DNA from: Chlamydoabsidia padenii
Lineage: Eukaryota > Mucoromycota > Mucoromycetes > Mucorales > Cunninghamellaceae
NCBI GenBank assembly: GCA_025330725.1
Contig: JAIWND010000030.1
Coordinates: 1 to 64,000, forward strand
DNA: 64,000 bases
Reading direction: 5' to 3'
Below the pieces are notes generated by a model, which saw nothing but the letters and a program-made list of their open reading frames with translations, was not told where the DNA came from and made no database searches. Position 1 is the stretch's first letter. Each line of letters starts with the position of its first letter. Positions 28,940 to 40,594 of this stretch are shown piece after piece. A program made the position numbers and the translations under genes.

Positions 28940-29489
28940 GTATTTATAAACGAATAGACTTGATCCTCCACGTTTTTTTTTTTTTAGCCCTATAGTAGTA
29001 ATATGTTTATACAATCCAATTTAACACAACCATACATTAATATTATGAAATACTTATTAAACATACATACAAACAAACTCTTTACATTATATTTTATCTC
29101 TAATAATAAAAATGTCACTTGCGTTAAACTTGGTTTTACCTTTTAAATCCCGCCCTTACAACTTGGTCTTTTTCAGTCGATCCAATAAAAACGATTCATT
29201 TAACATACAATCTCCGTTTCAAATCGTATTTACATTTCAAAATCCGTTTTTATTGTTCTGATCCAATCAGATAACTCCATTGACCTCACGGACTTGAATT
29301 TTAACCATTTTAGGGTGAAAAGTCTTTGGGTGTGATACCATTTCCTATGCCCGACAAGTTTATCAGCAGTTAAAAAAGATTCTTTTATAAAGACCTCCAC
29401 TATGTCCAATGTTAATGTTTTATTATAAAGAATGTGAGGGGAATATTTAAAAAAGAGAGCTATATACAAAAGGAGAGGGTGAGGGATTT
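28940..29489. other. 3' flank of transposase; weak ORF
   Basis: The minus-strand frame 29230-29493 (87 codons) includes protein-like sequence (TLDIVEVFIKESFLTADKLV, MELSDWIRTIKTDFEM) but overlaps the end of the RRM gene by a few bases and has no recognised domain. The inverted 15-mer tctttgggtgtgata at 29323-29337 pairs with 24887-24901. Poly(T) at about 28973-28985 follows the transposase stop. Confidence 0.35.
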
Positions 29490-30933
29490 TCAAATATGTT
29501 GATGACCTGCACTATAGTAATTTTGATAATACTGGTTCCAACCATGAATAGCTTGACCTGCTTTACCTCCAGCCGAATGTGGTGATCCAGCAACAGGCGC
29601 AGGGGGCCGATGAGCAAGCATATCAAAGTAAGCAGCATCCATTGTCTGTGATTGAGTGGATAATCCATTATTGACATTGGTGGTGGCAGTGTTGGATTGA
29701 AGTGAGGCGGCAGGTAAAGTTGAAGTGGGCGTGGCATAATTCATGGCGGGATGTTCTGTACTGATTTCATGTGTACCCCAATCCAATTGCATGGCTCGTC
29801 CCCCCATATCGAACCCTTGTAATGCAAATATGGCTGTACTTGCATTTGCATGTGTATCCAATCTATAAATCATATATATAAAAGGTTAGAAGAAGGATGG
29901 AAACCATGGCAATTAACTTACTTGATAGTTGCTCCGTGATCGGTCATGGTGATATGAGAGACATAGCCATATTGTTGGAAATGAGGAATAAGATCTTGTT
30001 CTAGAAAAGATTGGGTCAGTATCAACCCTAATAACCCGTTTCTTTCCTTTTTTTTTTTTTTTTTTACCTGTAATTTCATCTGGCAAGTTCTTGACATTGA
30101 CGGTGGTATTATAAGGTGGTGTTTGAGCAAAGATATCCTCGTACGACATATTATTAGTGGTGACACGACAGGCAGTGGAAGGATGTGAGGGCATGGTGGA
30201 GAAGGACGGAGTCTGAGGAGTTGAGTTGGTTGCTGATTCTATGGTGGCAATAGAATCCAGTACTTGAGGATGGGCCCAACTACACTTAATCACGAGAGTT
30301 TCATTCATCACATGCCCATCCATTCCTATCAATGCTAGTTCGGCTTCTTGTTGATGTTCAAAATCGATCAATCCATAATACCCTTTAAATGGATCAACTA
30401 GGACTTCCACTTTTCTAAACACAGATTTAGAATACATGATATTTTTCTGTTTTTATTTTTATTACCTACCTTGGAGAGTAATTGGCAAATGCTTGTTTTA
30501 ATAGGTCAGGGGTGATGGTTTGATCAAGTCCGTTAATGAGAAGTGTATAATAATGTTGTTGCTTGACTTGTTCGGCCCATTTGATATGTATTTTCTATAT
30601 TTTTTAAATGGTGTTAGCAATAATGTTGACTATTATCTGTTATCTTGTTTACCTGACCAAGAATGATTCTACCATCCATTGCATGTAAGGCTTGTTCAGC
30701 ACCTGGACGTTCATAAAATTCGATCAATGCCGTACCATGTTGAGCCTAAGAGAGAGAGAGAAGGAAGCGTTAGTTCGGACCACTAATTCTTTCATGTCTT
30801 GTGATTTAAATGTACTTACGTCAATGTCAACATGATTAACAGGTGAGATCATGGAAAAAATCTCTTTCAGCATGGATTCAGTCACACGGTCATTCAATTG
30901 AGTGATATACAAAGTTGCTGTTTGATGAAGCAT
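29490..30933 (-). CDS. Three-RRM RNA-binding protein (TIA-1/Nam8-like architecture)
   Basis: About seven exons from the ATG at 30933. RRM1: TATLYITQLNDRVTESMLKE (RNP2-like LYITQL), IF, then GTALIEFYERPGAEQALHAM, carrying the RNP1-like strand, and ILGQKIHIKWA. RRM2: YYTLLINGLDQTITPDLLKQ, then KGYYGLIDFEHQQEAELAL (RNP1-like) and LVIKCSWAHP. RRM3: TVNVKNLPDEIT, EQDLIPHFQQYGYVSHITM and a final helix AIFALQGFDMGGRAMQLDW. The C-terminus is low-complexity and ends WNQYYQNYYSAGHQHI, the aromatic/Gln tail typical of TIA-1/Pub1/Nam8 proteins. Such proteins bind U-rich RNA and act in 5' splice-site recognition or stress granules. Spacing and the Trp at the end of each RRM support this group over poly(A)-binding proteins. 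Exact orthologue is not fixed. Confidence 0.82.
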
Positions 30934-32052
30934 CGAGACAAGACGAAAGGAGTAGGAGGAAAAAGAATTTTCTACTTTTTACCTTTTTTTTTTTGTGCGC
31001 AATGTCGGAGTTTGCCCCTCGGCGTCATAAAAAGATGGTTAGAACAGGTTTGATTGGCCATACCATCTCTCCCCAATGAAAAATTAAAATCAAGGTTGAA
31101 ACATGATGACATCTTTCCGCATATATCGCTCCCTTTTTTGGGGGAGGGTCCCTGAGAATCAAAATTGGGATTCCGTGGTTTTGTTATATAATCATGTGGT
31201 TATATAGCTCAATAGGATCAATTATGCGGGAGAGGTTTTCAATAATCAATGATCGATTAGTTAACGTACAAGTAGACTTTAAAAAGAGGTAGGGAACCAC
31301 ACGATATAAACCAGGCACTGTATGTATAAAGGAGTGGAGGTGGTTTACTAAGGGGTAAGCTATACTATGAAGGAGGGGTGAATACTGTTGGGGTGGAGGT
31401 ATTGGTCGATTTTCTTTTTAACCATGATCCAAAGAGATTTTTCTTAATATGTCCCTTTACGTCCCTGCATTCCTTCTTGATGTCCACCTTCTTGATGATT
31501 TCCTTGTTTTTGTCAGTTTTCACAAGTTTTACTGTACCAGAGGAACATGTGAGTTTTTCGTTCTTTATATGACCTTACCCCTAGGTAGATAAAAGACGCC
31601 GTTTGCCGTTCTGAAATTCAAAACTGGTGCCATATGTGAATCATGGCTCTTTGAGAGATGGTGTAATTGGTTTGCATGTAATTCTTGATAGCCGTGATAG
31701 TGCTGTCTTCGCGTTTTTTCAGAGAAAAGATAGTATTGTACCTAGTTTTGAAAGGAAAAAAAATTAAGTGATTAGTTCATTTATTTCTTTTTACCTTAAC
31801 CTTTAAGTATTTTCTACATGCTACAAGCAACAAAATAAAACACCAAGTTAATTTCACTAATAGATTCCCAACTTTATTGATAGTACTTTTTTTTTTGGTT
31901 CTCTTTTGATACTACTTTTTAAAAATCCATATTGCTGATTGTGTGAAGAAAGTGAAAGAGAAACACCGTCTCTTATGTCAATCAGAACCTATGATAGCAG
32001 GTAGAATAAAGTGGCAAAATGTATTTTTTTATTTTATTTCTACATTCTTCTT
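30934..32052. other. Intergenic with two orphan coding stretches
   Basis: 30934-31360 has nothing recognised. Two minus-strand protein-like stretches lie at 31590-31740 and 31365-31575 and are annotated together separately. 31750-32052 is AT-rich 3' flank of the PH-domain gene. Confidence 0.4.
31365..31741 (-). pseudogene. Decayed coding remnants
   Basis: After an acceptor-like acctag (about 31742) the minus strand reads YNTIFSLKKREDSTITAIKN then YMQTNYTISQRAMIHIWHQF and TGA (about 31634). Farther on (31575-31365) it reads LTCSSGTVKLVKTDKNKEII, then VDIKKECRDVKGHIKKNLFG, ending TPTVFTPPS and TAG. Both look like genuine former protein sequence, rich in Lys/Ile and free of simple repeats, but no start codon, family or joining intron is evident. 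They may be two exons of one lost gene. Confidence 0.3.
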
Positions 32053-33715
32053 TTAAATTAACATTTCATAATGTTCTCTGTAACGCTGTTCTCTTGCTCT
32101 TTCTAAATGAAGAGCGCGGGCATCATTGGTACCAGTAGTGGAAAGCCGGGAAGGCAATGTCATAAACTTGGGCATGGGACGGAATTCTAAATCCAGGGAA
32201 ATATTGATGGCTGCTTGTAAATGCTCGATCCAAGCAATCATATCAGGATGATTACCCAATCGAAGTAAAAGTTGAGGTCCTCGATCAATTACTAGCCGAA
32301 GCACATGGGGTCGCTTTTGATAGTCATAAGCACGCGTGGCTTCTGCACGGGCCAAACTTAGAGTATCCATCGGTGTTGCATAATGTGGTTGTTGACGGCG
32401 GCGAATGAAATGTGGCATGGGTGGAGAGCTAGATGATGATGAGGAGGATGAGATGGAAGCACTGTCAAGTGGATCAAAATAAAAGGAAGCCAAAGGATCA
32501 TTATCGTCATTTTGCTTCTTCTTTTTCTTCTTCTTTTGTTGTTGCTGTTTGTCATCCGAGAGGTAAAAAGTGAATCTCCGATGATTAATGGGATAGAATC
32601 GAAGCATGGTGCCCCATAGTTCAAGATACATTTTCCGCCACGTTCGACTCTTACTTTTTGTAGCTGGTCCATCCAATTCTCGTTTGACCCAGACATGACC
32701 CATTTTGTAGACCGTACAATGGTAAGCTGGTAGTTCTTCCCGTCCTTCTTCTTCACGTGGCATAATCACACACGATCGGCATTTCTCCCACCGTTGTCTC
32801 AAAACATAATCTCGTTTTTGTTGTTGCTGTTGCTGTAACAATAGATGTTGTTGTTGCTGTTGCTGTAACAATAGATGTTGTTGTTGCTGTTGTTGCTGTT
32901 GTTGTTGTTGTTGTCTTAATTGGTATTGATGTTCTTGTATGATGGCAGGAGACAATCGATCTCGGTGTAATGAGAATCTACGAGCCAAATTCGAGATGGT
33001 AATGCTGGTATTATTCTCACTTGGTCGGTAAAACCCCACTGGCATCGAGATCGGTCGAGATCGAGGATGTTTTAACGATAGCCTTTTAATTAAAATACTG
33101 GCCTTGTTCTTTTTAGTAGTGGCATTGTTGTTGTTACTATTATTGTAAGGGGGTGGGATATCTTCCTCCGTTCGCCTTGAATGATTACCAGTCGACGACC
33201 AGCGTACAGACTTTTGTTGTGCATGAGTATATTGATCAAAAAGAGCCACTGTCTTTTCAAGCATATGTCGATCTATAAAAGGGAGAATTTAGTCAGCGTC
33301 GGAATTTGAAAGCGATGAATTCATCCTGTGTCACCTCTAGGATCTAAAAAAATGATTTAATTTATTTATATACCTTCGATGGTGAGATCTTGATTAAAAG
33401 GTGAATGGCCATTAAGATGGCGCCCGAGAGCGCATGTAAACAATGCCAAGGTCTGACACGCTTGAGGTGAATCAATGCCGATCTGAGCAAAATCCTCGGG
33501 CCGTTTCATTCCCAGCCAGCGAAAGACGTCAATGGCTTGATGTTGAAAAATCGGAATGCAGGATTTTAAAGAAAGACTGGTCAGAAGGGTGATTAGCAGA
33601 TCTTTTCAGCAGAAAAAAAAAAGTTGGTGAGATACATATAAAGAGCAGAGAAAAATATATTACCATTGCCAATATCATCCATAGATAACAATGTGACAGG
33701 TGGATCGATAGTCAT
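32053..33715 (-). CDS. PH-domain protein with SAM-like N-terminus
   Basis: Three exons. The ATG at 33715 gives MTIDPPVTLLSMDDIGN; exon 2 encodes a helical segment (LTSLSLKSCIPIFQHQAIDV, FRWLGMKRPEDFAQIGI) reminiscent of a small helical domain; exon 3 starts near 33273 with HMLEKTVALFDQYT. Long Gln tracts (about 32810-32920) separate a basic Ser-rich region from a C-terminal PH domain: HCTVYKMGHVWVKRELDG, then RTWRKMYLELWGTMLRFYPI (the typical beta-strand W/L/Y pattern), a poly-Lys loop, and HVLRLVIDRGPQLLLRLGNH followed by MIAWIEHLQAAINISLDLE, the C-terminal PH helix with its Trp. Likely a cortical or membrane-associated scaffold binding phosphoinositides; fungal relatives include Boi- or Skg3-type PH proteins, but the precise group is not recognised. 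Confidence 0.75.
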
Positions 33716-33823
33716 TTTGTAAAGTAAACGACAAATGATAAGGACTTTTATAACCAAAGATATAGAAAAAAAGAGAGAGAAGAGAGAAGAGTGTAGAAGT
33801 TTTTATTAAAAAATAGAGTAATT

Positions 33824-35608
33824 TTATAAACTTAGTATGGGAGTCTTGACGTCAATCAGAGAGAGAGAGAGAGACAGAGAGACAGAGATGAAGATCACAC
33901 AAGAGCCTAAACTCGTGACACCAAAATGAAACTAGACCAGATGCGGAGCTTTCTAGAATCATATGCATCACTGTGTTTTTTGATGCTGTCCCATGAAGAG
34001 AGTTTAATACCAATAAAATGGAGAGAGATCGAGTACTTACTTCAGGTTTATGAGAGGTTTCATAATCAGCATGTACAAAGGCCCGTTCAACATTTGGTAA
34101 AGATTCCAATTTAATTTGTAAAGCTTCACCAATATCGTGTGATTCAGACAATGGCATATCCGGGGGAAGTACAATATCCACCTCCACAAACAAATTATTA
34201 CCAGCAAAGTAAGCCCGACATGTATCCACCTGGCAGACCCCAGGGTGCGTTAATGCTATATTCCACCACCAGCACCAATAAAAAATAGGTTAATCAACCA
34301 TGAAATCGCACCTTTTTGTTACTTGCCTATATAAGTAACTCGTTGTAGGAATCCCACATCGGCACTTTTGCCAACAATCAATTGAATGTTTTCTATAAAA
34401 ATAAAAGAGTAGACTGAGTTACCGGTCGATTATTATTATTTTTTACGTTTTACCTATCAAAGTACTGATCCAACTAGTCAAGATGATAAGAGCAATGATG
34501 ATACAACCCAAAGGATCCACCCAACCTGACAATTTGGTTCCAATCGTACCAGTCACCAGACCCAATGAGTTCACCAGTAAATCATTCCGATGGTCTTGTG
34601 CCAACACCTTGGCGGATGAATGATGGGAAAGTGTCACACAATAGATATACAGCATCAATTTTATCGCTATTTTTTTTAAAAAAAAATAAAAAAAAAGGAT
34701 GAGAAAAGTGATGATGTGTGAACAATGTATATACCTAAAGCAGTGGTCACCATAACAATAGCCATCACCGAGAGATTTGGTTCGGCATCACCTGTTGCTA
34801 ATTTCTGTCCCGATTCAATCTATAAATTAAAAAGAATGAGTGTTTCGATAACATAAAAGATGTCTTTGACTTGCAATAAGAAAAAAGGCAACACAACTCA
34901 TTAAACAGGAAAACACAATGATTCCTGCCGTTTCCATCCTTGCTTTTCCCTATATATAAGTCGAATGAGTTGGGTGATATCGATAGAGGAGATCTTTTTT
35001 TTTTTTTTTTTTACTTACCGCTGGGTATTTGTCCAGATTAGGTCGTGAAGCCTGCCGAGAAGTCCACATCAGCACCACCGAGCTTAAAAGATCCATAAAT
35101 GCATCTGCCATGGTGGCAAAGATAGATAAAGACCCAGATGTAATAGCTGCTGTCAATTGAAGAGCAAACAAGACCACATTTGCCACCACGGATCCATAAA
35201 TGGCTATTTTCAACTTGGAATACCGTTAATAGTCATCAGATAGAAGGGGGTTCATTTTACTTTTAAAAGTTGCTTTTCTTGTTCGTCTTGATCAAGAGGA
35301 TTCAATGGACCCAGCATATGATCAATCAATTGGTTTTGTTCGCGATAAAACTGACGTACTTTTTTCGAACTACCACGTTTCTTGAGTGCCTGAAGATCAT
35401 CTTCAGTCTTCTTGCTGCTACCTAAAAAGAGAGGATCAGAGGGTGGGTCATCATTTTCTTGATAATAACCCTGACGATATTGAAAAGTGTTGTTGGTGCT
35501 GTTGTTGTTGTTGTTGTTGTTGTTGTATGATGTGGTGTGATGACCTCGTCGTAAAGAAACTTGACGCAACTCTACATCTTGTGTAATAATAGCGGTGGTT
35601 GTCGACAT
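33824..35608 (-). CDS. Cation diffusion facilitator, predicted Mn2+ type
   Basis: Seven to eight exons. The ATG at 35608 opens a hydrophilic cytosolic N-terminus with an Asn run, then [20 protein letters not shown] and [16 protein letters not shown]1 is [17 protein letters not shown]2 carries DAFMDLLSS, the D-x3-D metal site; TM5 carries [12 protein letters not shown], a second D-x3-D. D-x3-D in both helices, rather than H-x3-D, marks the manganese-transporting CDF branch. TM6 is [16 protein letters not shown], and the cytosolic C-terminal domain has [42 protein letters not shown] donor GTAAGT after SHKPE and an acceptor at about 33844 would give a short last exon ending TPILSL with TAA at 33824; without that splice the frame ends at 33852. 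Expected to act in Golgi/vacuole or endosomal membranes, moving Mn2+ out of the cytosol. Confidence 0.82.
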
Positions 35609-36077
35609 TCTAGAGATAAGAAAAGAAGAAGAATCAAAAGGGGGGGCTGCAAAGGGCGAAGGTTTTTATGGGAATAAATTAAAGTTCCACCTTTCCTTTT
35701 TTGGGTGGAAACCTTCTCTCCTGGGGCAGTGCCACTTTACATGTAAGGGGGTGCTTCAATCCCCATGGGAACACAATGAAAGAAAGTCTCACGTGATCCA
35801 AGTGAATTGGTTTCAGTGTGAGGCCCGACTGGGTTTGGAAAAAAAAAGTCCAAAAAAAAAGGGCGCTCATAACAACCTCTTTCTTTTCTTTTCTTTTCTT
35901 TTCTTTTCCTTCTACATGTCTTTCTTTTCATAATATCCATTTCATTTCTACACTTGTAATAATCTATTGACATTTATCTATTTATCTTTTGTCATCTACT
36001 ATTTATATTTATTGTCAATAGTCCATCGATCTTCACCACCATCAACACCGTCGTCGTCGCCACCGACAAAGAAACGT
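35609..36077. other. Divergent promoter region
   Basis: 470 bp between the divergent CDF and sugar transporter genes. It holds a TTTTC repeat (about 35879-35910) and T-rich tracts. Frames of 60-112 codons on both strands are mutually overlapping and lack any domain, so no gene is called. Confidence 0.45.
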
Positions 36078-38698
36078 ATGCAACTTATCACTTCTCAAGC
36101 AAGAATATATTTGATATGCAGGTAAAATATAACTAGCATTCTCTTTATGACTCTTTTAAAGACTAACCGTACCTTTTTTTGATCAGTTTCGTCTCATTGG
36201 GTGGATTCATGGTAAGCCCTCCTACTAAAAATAGAAAAACTAGATACTAATGAAACAGTATTATCTTTTTTGTTTACTGACTTCACAGTACGGGTAAGTC
36301 ATTTATCTCTCTTTCGCTCTCTTATAACCCTATAACTAACCCTATTATGACTATTAGGTATGATAGTGGTGTTATCTCGTCTTGTTTGGTAATGCCTGCG
36401 TTTATACAAAAATACCATTTGGGGGAATATAATAGCTCTCCCAGTACAGCGGCGGTCACAGTCTCCTTGGCCACTGCCTTTCTTGCTTCTTTTGTAAGTA
36501 GACTATGGAGGAAAAGTAGTAATGATCTAACATGTCTTATGGTTTCTTTCAATATAGGTGTCTGGATTTGTGGCGGATAGATTGGTAAGTAAAGCATTCT
36601 TCTTTGAAAAAGGAAACTATCTCTCTCTTACTTCATATCACATAATAGGGTCGAAAAAGGCTATTTTATATAGGGGCAATCTCGAATGTGTGCGGGTGTA
36701 TCATTGAAATTGCCGGTCCTAATTTGGTATCGTTCTTGGTGGGAAGGATCATCACTGGGCTGGGTCTAGGGTAAGCTTTTTATACTCTTCTTTTTTTTGT
36801 TTTTTATTTTTTATTCATGGCTACTGACTCTCTTCTCTCACACCATTAGGGTCTTTAGTATGTTGGTACCTTTATGTAAATTGACAATCAATATCACATA
36901 AAGAAATGGATACTGTCGTACTAACAAAACAATGATTGTTTGTTAGATATCAGCGAAATAGCTCGACCAGGCAATCGTGGACGTCTCATTACGCTATACC
37001 AAGTTGGCTCCACTCTAGGCATGACGATCGCCTATTGGATCTCCTACGGCACTTATATCCACCGAACCAACGACGATATATCATTCAGTCTTCCTATCGC
37101 CTTCCAACTTGTCCCAGGAGGTCTATTAATCCTCGGTCTCCACCTGATTCCCGAAAGTCCACGCTGGTTGATCTATCGTAAGCGATTCGACGAAGCCATG
37201 ACAATTATGGCGTTACTACGTAGTCAAGGCAACACTGACGATCTCAATCTCCAGATGGAATTCACCGGCGTACGTCAAGATGTATGGTTTGATACACATT
37301 ATACAAGAAAATCATTTGTGGCGTTATGGTCGACAGGCACTGAAAATAACTTGACAAGGACTTTATTGGGAATGGGGATTCATATCTTTACTCAATTATC
37401 TGGTATCAATGCCATCTTGTAAGTTTCTTAAAAAAAGGGGGGCGTGGATTAAAGTGTAACTTGGTTCTTGATTTTGCTTTGTAGATTTTATTTACCACAT
37501 ATTATGGAATTGTCTGGTGTGGTGGATATTGCAACCTCTGTCCTCGGTATGTATAAAAGCAAAAAAAAAAAAAAAACCTTGAGAGAAAAAACTAACTCTC
37601 TTGTTTTGGAAAACCTTAGTTGGTAATGGTATTGTCGGTGTTGTAAACTTTTTAGGAACATTACCCTGTTTTTGGTTTGTAGGTGATCTACCACTCGATG
37701 TAAACAAAAAAAACCAACTTTACCATTCACTTTTTTAGATTGATCGATGGGACCGAAGACGGATTCTGGTGATTGGGGCATTATCCATGGCACTTTCCAT
37801 GATTATAGTAGCTGTACTTTCTGCAGTTTATGATGATACCATGGCAACCAGTGACCTTCATCACTACTTTGGTCTCTCCTTCTCTCTTATGCAAGGAGAT
37901 AATCAAGCTGCCACTTACACAATGCTGGTATTTTTGTGTATATTCATCGCCTTTTTTGCTTTATCCTGGGGTCCGGTGGGTTGGATTTGTAAGTTGAATG
38001 ATCAAAAATACAATTAACCTCTAACTTTTTTTTAATAATAGATCCTGCAGAAATATATCCACAGATCATTCGTGCTAATGCTATGGGGGTAACCACATCT
38101 ACAAGTTACCTATTCAATCTCATGGTGACTTTATTGGCTCCATCGATGTTTGTGGGTATGTCATGGGGCACTTATCTCTTCTTTGGTTGTATCTGTCTCA
38201 TCATGGCCTGGGTTGTCCATCGTTATTATCCTGAAACAAGGGTAAGTATTCTTCTTCTTCTTCTTCTTCATTATAAACTATCAACTCTTTCTTTTTTAAT
38301 AGAACCGGTCGTTGGAAGAAATTAACCTCATCTTTAGTGGTGCACTTATAGATCAAAGACCAGGCGCACACCATCCTGCTACTGCCGCCGAAGCGTTACT
38401 TCACCTTGAACAAATCCAATACCGAGAAAAACGAGTACGACTGGAACAAGAGGCGACTGAAGATGAAGAAGTCGCTTGGGCACCTAATCAATTAACCGGA
38501 CCTATTTCAACTGTGGTACGATCTTTGGAATCAAATGTAGCTATTGCTTTACCACCTGCAGTAGCTAGTGACCCGGAAAAAACAACAACATCGGCGGCAG
38601 CGGCAGCATTACGAAGGGGATCATTACATACTTTACGACCCTTTTATAATCGTTGGGCTTCCACTTCTACTAGGCGACAACCATCTTATTCAACATGA
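36078..38698 (+). CDS. MFS sugar-porter family transporter
   Basis: About ten exons, some tiny (for example VSLGGFM followed by the YGYDSG exon). Start ATG at 36078 (MQLITSQARIYLI), with no in-frame ATG upstream. Hallmarks: GYDSGVISS in TM1; loop 2-3 ADRLGRKR, the D-x2-GRK motif; VGRIITGLGLG; the PESPRWL sequence (LHLIPESPRWLIYRKR) after TM6; IHIFTQLSGINAILFYLPHI in TM7, the QQ/Q-x-S/TG-x-N site for sugar binding; DRWDRRRIL in loop 8-9; WGPVGWIYPAEIYP in TM10; and a C-terminal PETRNRSLEEI, the PETKG-type motif. Twelve TMs in all. The C-terminal cytosolic tail is unusually long (about 120 residues, Glu/Ala-rich). Predicted proton-coupled monosaccharide or polyol importer at the plasma membrane. 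Divergent from the Mn-type CDF gene; no functional link inferred. Confidence 0.9.
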
Positions 38699-38860
38699 TC
38701 CTTTATTAGAAAAGCATTTACTTTGTTGTGTATATATACCTAAACCTTCACCTTTATTATTGTTATCACTTGATGTTTTATTACCTAATGGTTTATCTCC
38801 TCCTATAAGATAGAAAGGAAGAATTAGAAAAGGAAAAGAAAAGGAGGTGTCACTTACGGT

Positions 38861-39706
38861 TTACACGTCCGACGGGTTTTTATTCCCTGGATTATTTATG
38901 TTAAGGTGGCGAGGTGGTAATGACGCATTTTCATCGTAATCATTGGTGAAGACACGCGGGACAAATCCAAGCACGGAGAATAAAGCCAGGGACCGGATGT
39001 TTCGAGAGGCATTAACATCTCGTTGCCATAATTTGCTGCAGACAGTACAGCCTACAACACTATGCTGTTTTGAGTATACATCTTGATTCAGTCGCTTGTT
39101 TTCTAATGTTCTCCTGCCACATGTAGAGCACACCTTTGACGACCAAGCTTCGTTCACATCGACATAGAGTAGGAGATGTTGCCGTTGTGCTTGTTTTACT
39201 GCTTTCCGACATGCTTGGGCTAGGCCATGGGGTTTGCCGCGGTATGTTCTTCGGTCGAATTGTCCATCACCAACGCAAAGTAGTGGGATCTTGATGGTCT
39301 GCGAAAAAGGAAGCTTCTTCCACTTTCTAGTCTTGACTCTATAAATTAAGCCAACAAAAATAAAGTATTAGTAAAAATTGGAATCAAGGCCAACACAATA
39401 AAATTTCACTTACACATCATGTTGGGGAGGTACCTGTGTAGGTTCAAACATACGCTGACGTCGCTTCTTCGATCCGTCTGCTCTGTACCGTTGTTGCTAC
39501 ACATCGATACTATTACCATAGTCAGGATGATGCCCATACTTGATCCCACCGTTGACAAAGATCTTGATCATTTCTTGAGTTGCTTTTTGACGGCCGTGGT
39601 AGTTGAGAAACCGGAGTTGTCGAAAATCATAACCATAAAATTGTTGTCGCGATTTAGACATCTCACAAACGGAATGTTGAAATGGCAAGAATGCATGTAA
39701 CACTTT
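38861..39706 (-). pseudogene. Fanzor relic C, C-terminal part with intact RuvC-III
   Basis: Exon 39706-39420: SRQQFYGYDFRQLRFLNYHG, QEMIKIFVNGGIKYG, one in-frame TAG after NSIDV (about 39498), then KKRRQRMFEPTQVPPQHDV and a donor gtaag. After a ~70-nt intron the next exon reads IKIPLLCVGDGQFDRRTYRG, the GDG-x-F RuvC-II region, then HLLLYVDVNEAWSSKVCSTC, GRRTLEN, VVGCTVCSKLWQRDVNASRN and IRSLA. The zinc ribbon (CSTC, CTVC) and RuvC-III Asp (RDVNASRN) are intact. RuvC-I and the whole N-terminal half are absent upstream, so this copy is truncated and not a functional RNA-guided nuclease. It shares the FYGQ/Y...FLxYxGR...ILVNGG segment with relic A at 56.1-56.2 kb, so they belong to the same lineage. 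Confidence 0.7.
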
Positions 39707-40594
39707 GTCCCGGAAATAAAAGTTTATTTACCACAGTGAAATGATATACTAGTCTAGATCTATTGTAGATGGAAGGACAGATACGGAGTACATGCAAAAA
39801 GGGACAAATGGAGTAATTTTTTTTAGGGCAAATAAAATATACCACCTCAAAATTGACACAACTGTCGGTCTCGCTGACCGTAGCGAGGGAATTCACGTCC
39901 CGACAGTTGACCATCGTGGAGTACCATTGGTAACCGCAGGTACAAAGCGGAGAAAGAAACGGCCAAACCCTTTCTCCGTTGAACTCCGACATTGAATGAC
40001 CGATCCACAAGAATATCGTGGTAGATTCTACAACCTTCTTTATGATTAATACAACACCAATAATTTCTCCTCTAGTATATATTAGTGATAGACATAAAGG
40101 AAGTTGCTAGAGTTATAGAATAGTATAAATATGTGTTTATTTTATTATCAATAAAGAGTAAAATCAACAATCGCTATTTTAAATTTACAAACCCCGACAT
40201 ATCTGCTAGTTATACTACATAAAGATTAACACAGCATGTCAGAATCGACACATCTGAAGACATACGATTCGACGATCGCGGAGTTCCAATGGTCAGAAGA
40301 GCTGGATTAAAGCGGCGAAAGAAACGGAGATCCTCTTTCACATTTAAAGCCCGCTTCTCTGGATAGTTCTACAGCATTCTATTATACTTTCACTTCCCCA
40401 AATCATAGACTAGTTAGTAATGAAGCCCTGGAGACAGGTAGAAGTATCCAGAAGACATATAATAGTATAAATACATGTTTACTTTTATTCAAATAAATAT
40501 TATCGATCATTTTTAATTAACAATCGCTATTTTAATTTTATAAACCCCGACCAATCTGCTATATATACTACATAGAGATTGACAAGCATATTAA
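39707..40594 (+). repeat. Tandem duplicated gene-tail unit
   Basis: Two diverged copies of a ~360-bp unit on the plus strand. Copy 1 encodes KIDTTVGLADRSEGIHVPTV, then DHRGVPLVTAGTKRRKKRP, ending with TGA (about 39995). Copy 2 encodes RIDTSEDIRFDDRGVPMV then AGLKRRKKRRSSF and TAG (about 40365). The shared downstream sequence includes tagtataaat, caatcgctattttaa, aaaccccgac, atctgct and tatactacata (about 40120-40225 and 40465-40575). The second copy ends ~20 bp before the tRNA gene. This looks like the 3' end of a gene plus its UTR, duplicated and decayed; the parent protein is not recognised. Confidence 0.5.

Noticed and set aside
35386..35586. 66-codon ORF with Cys run
   Set aside because: Antisense of the Asn-repeat in the CDF transporter's first exon.
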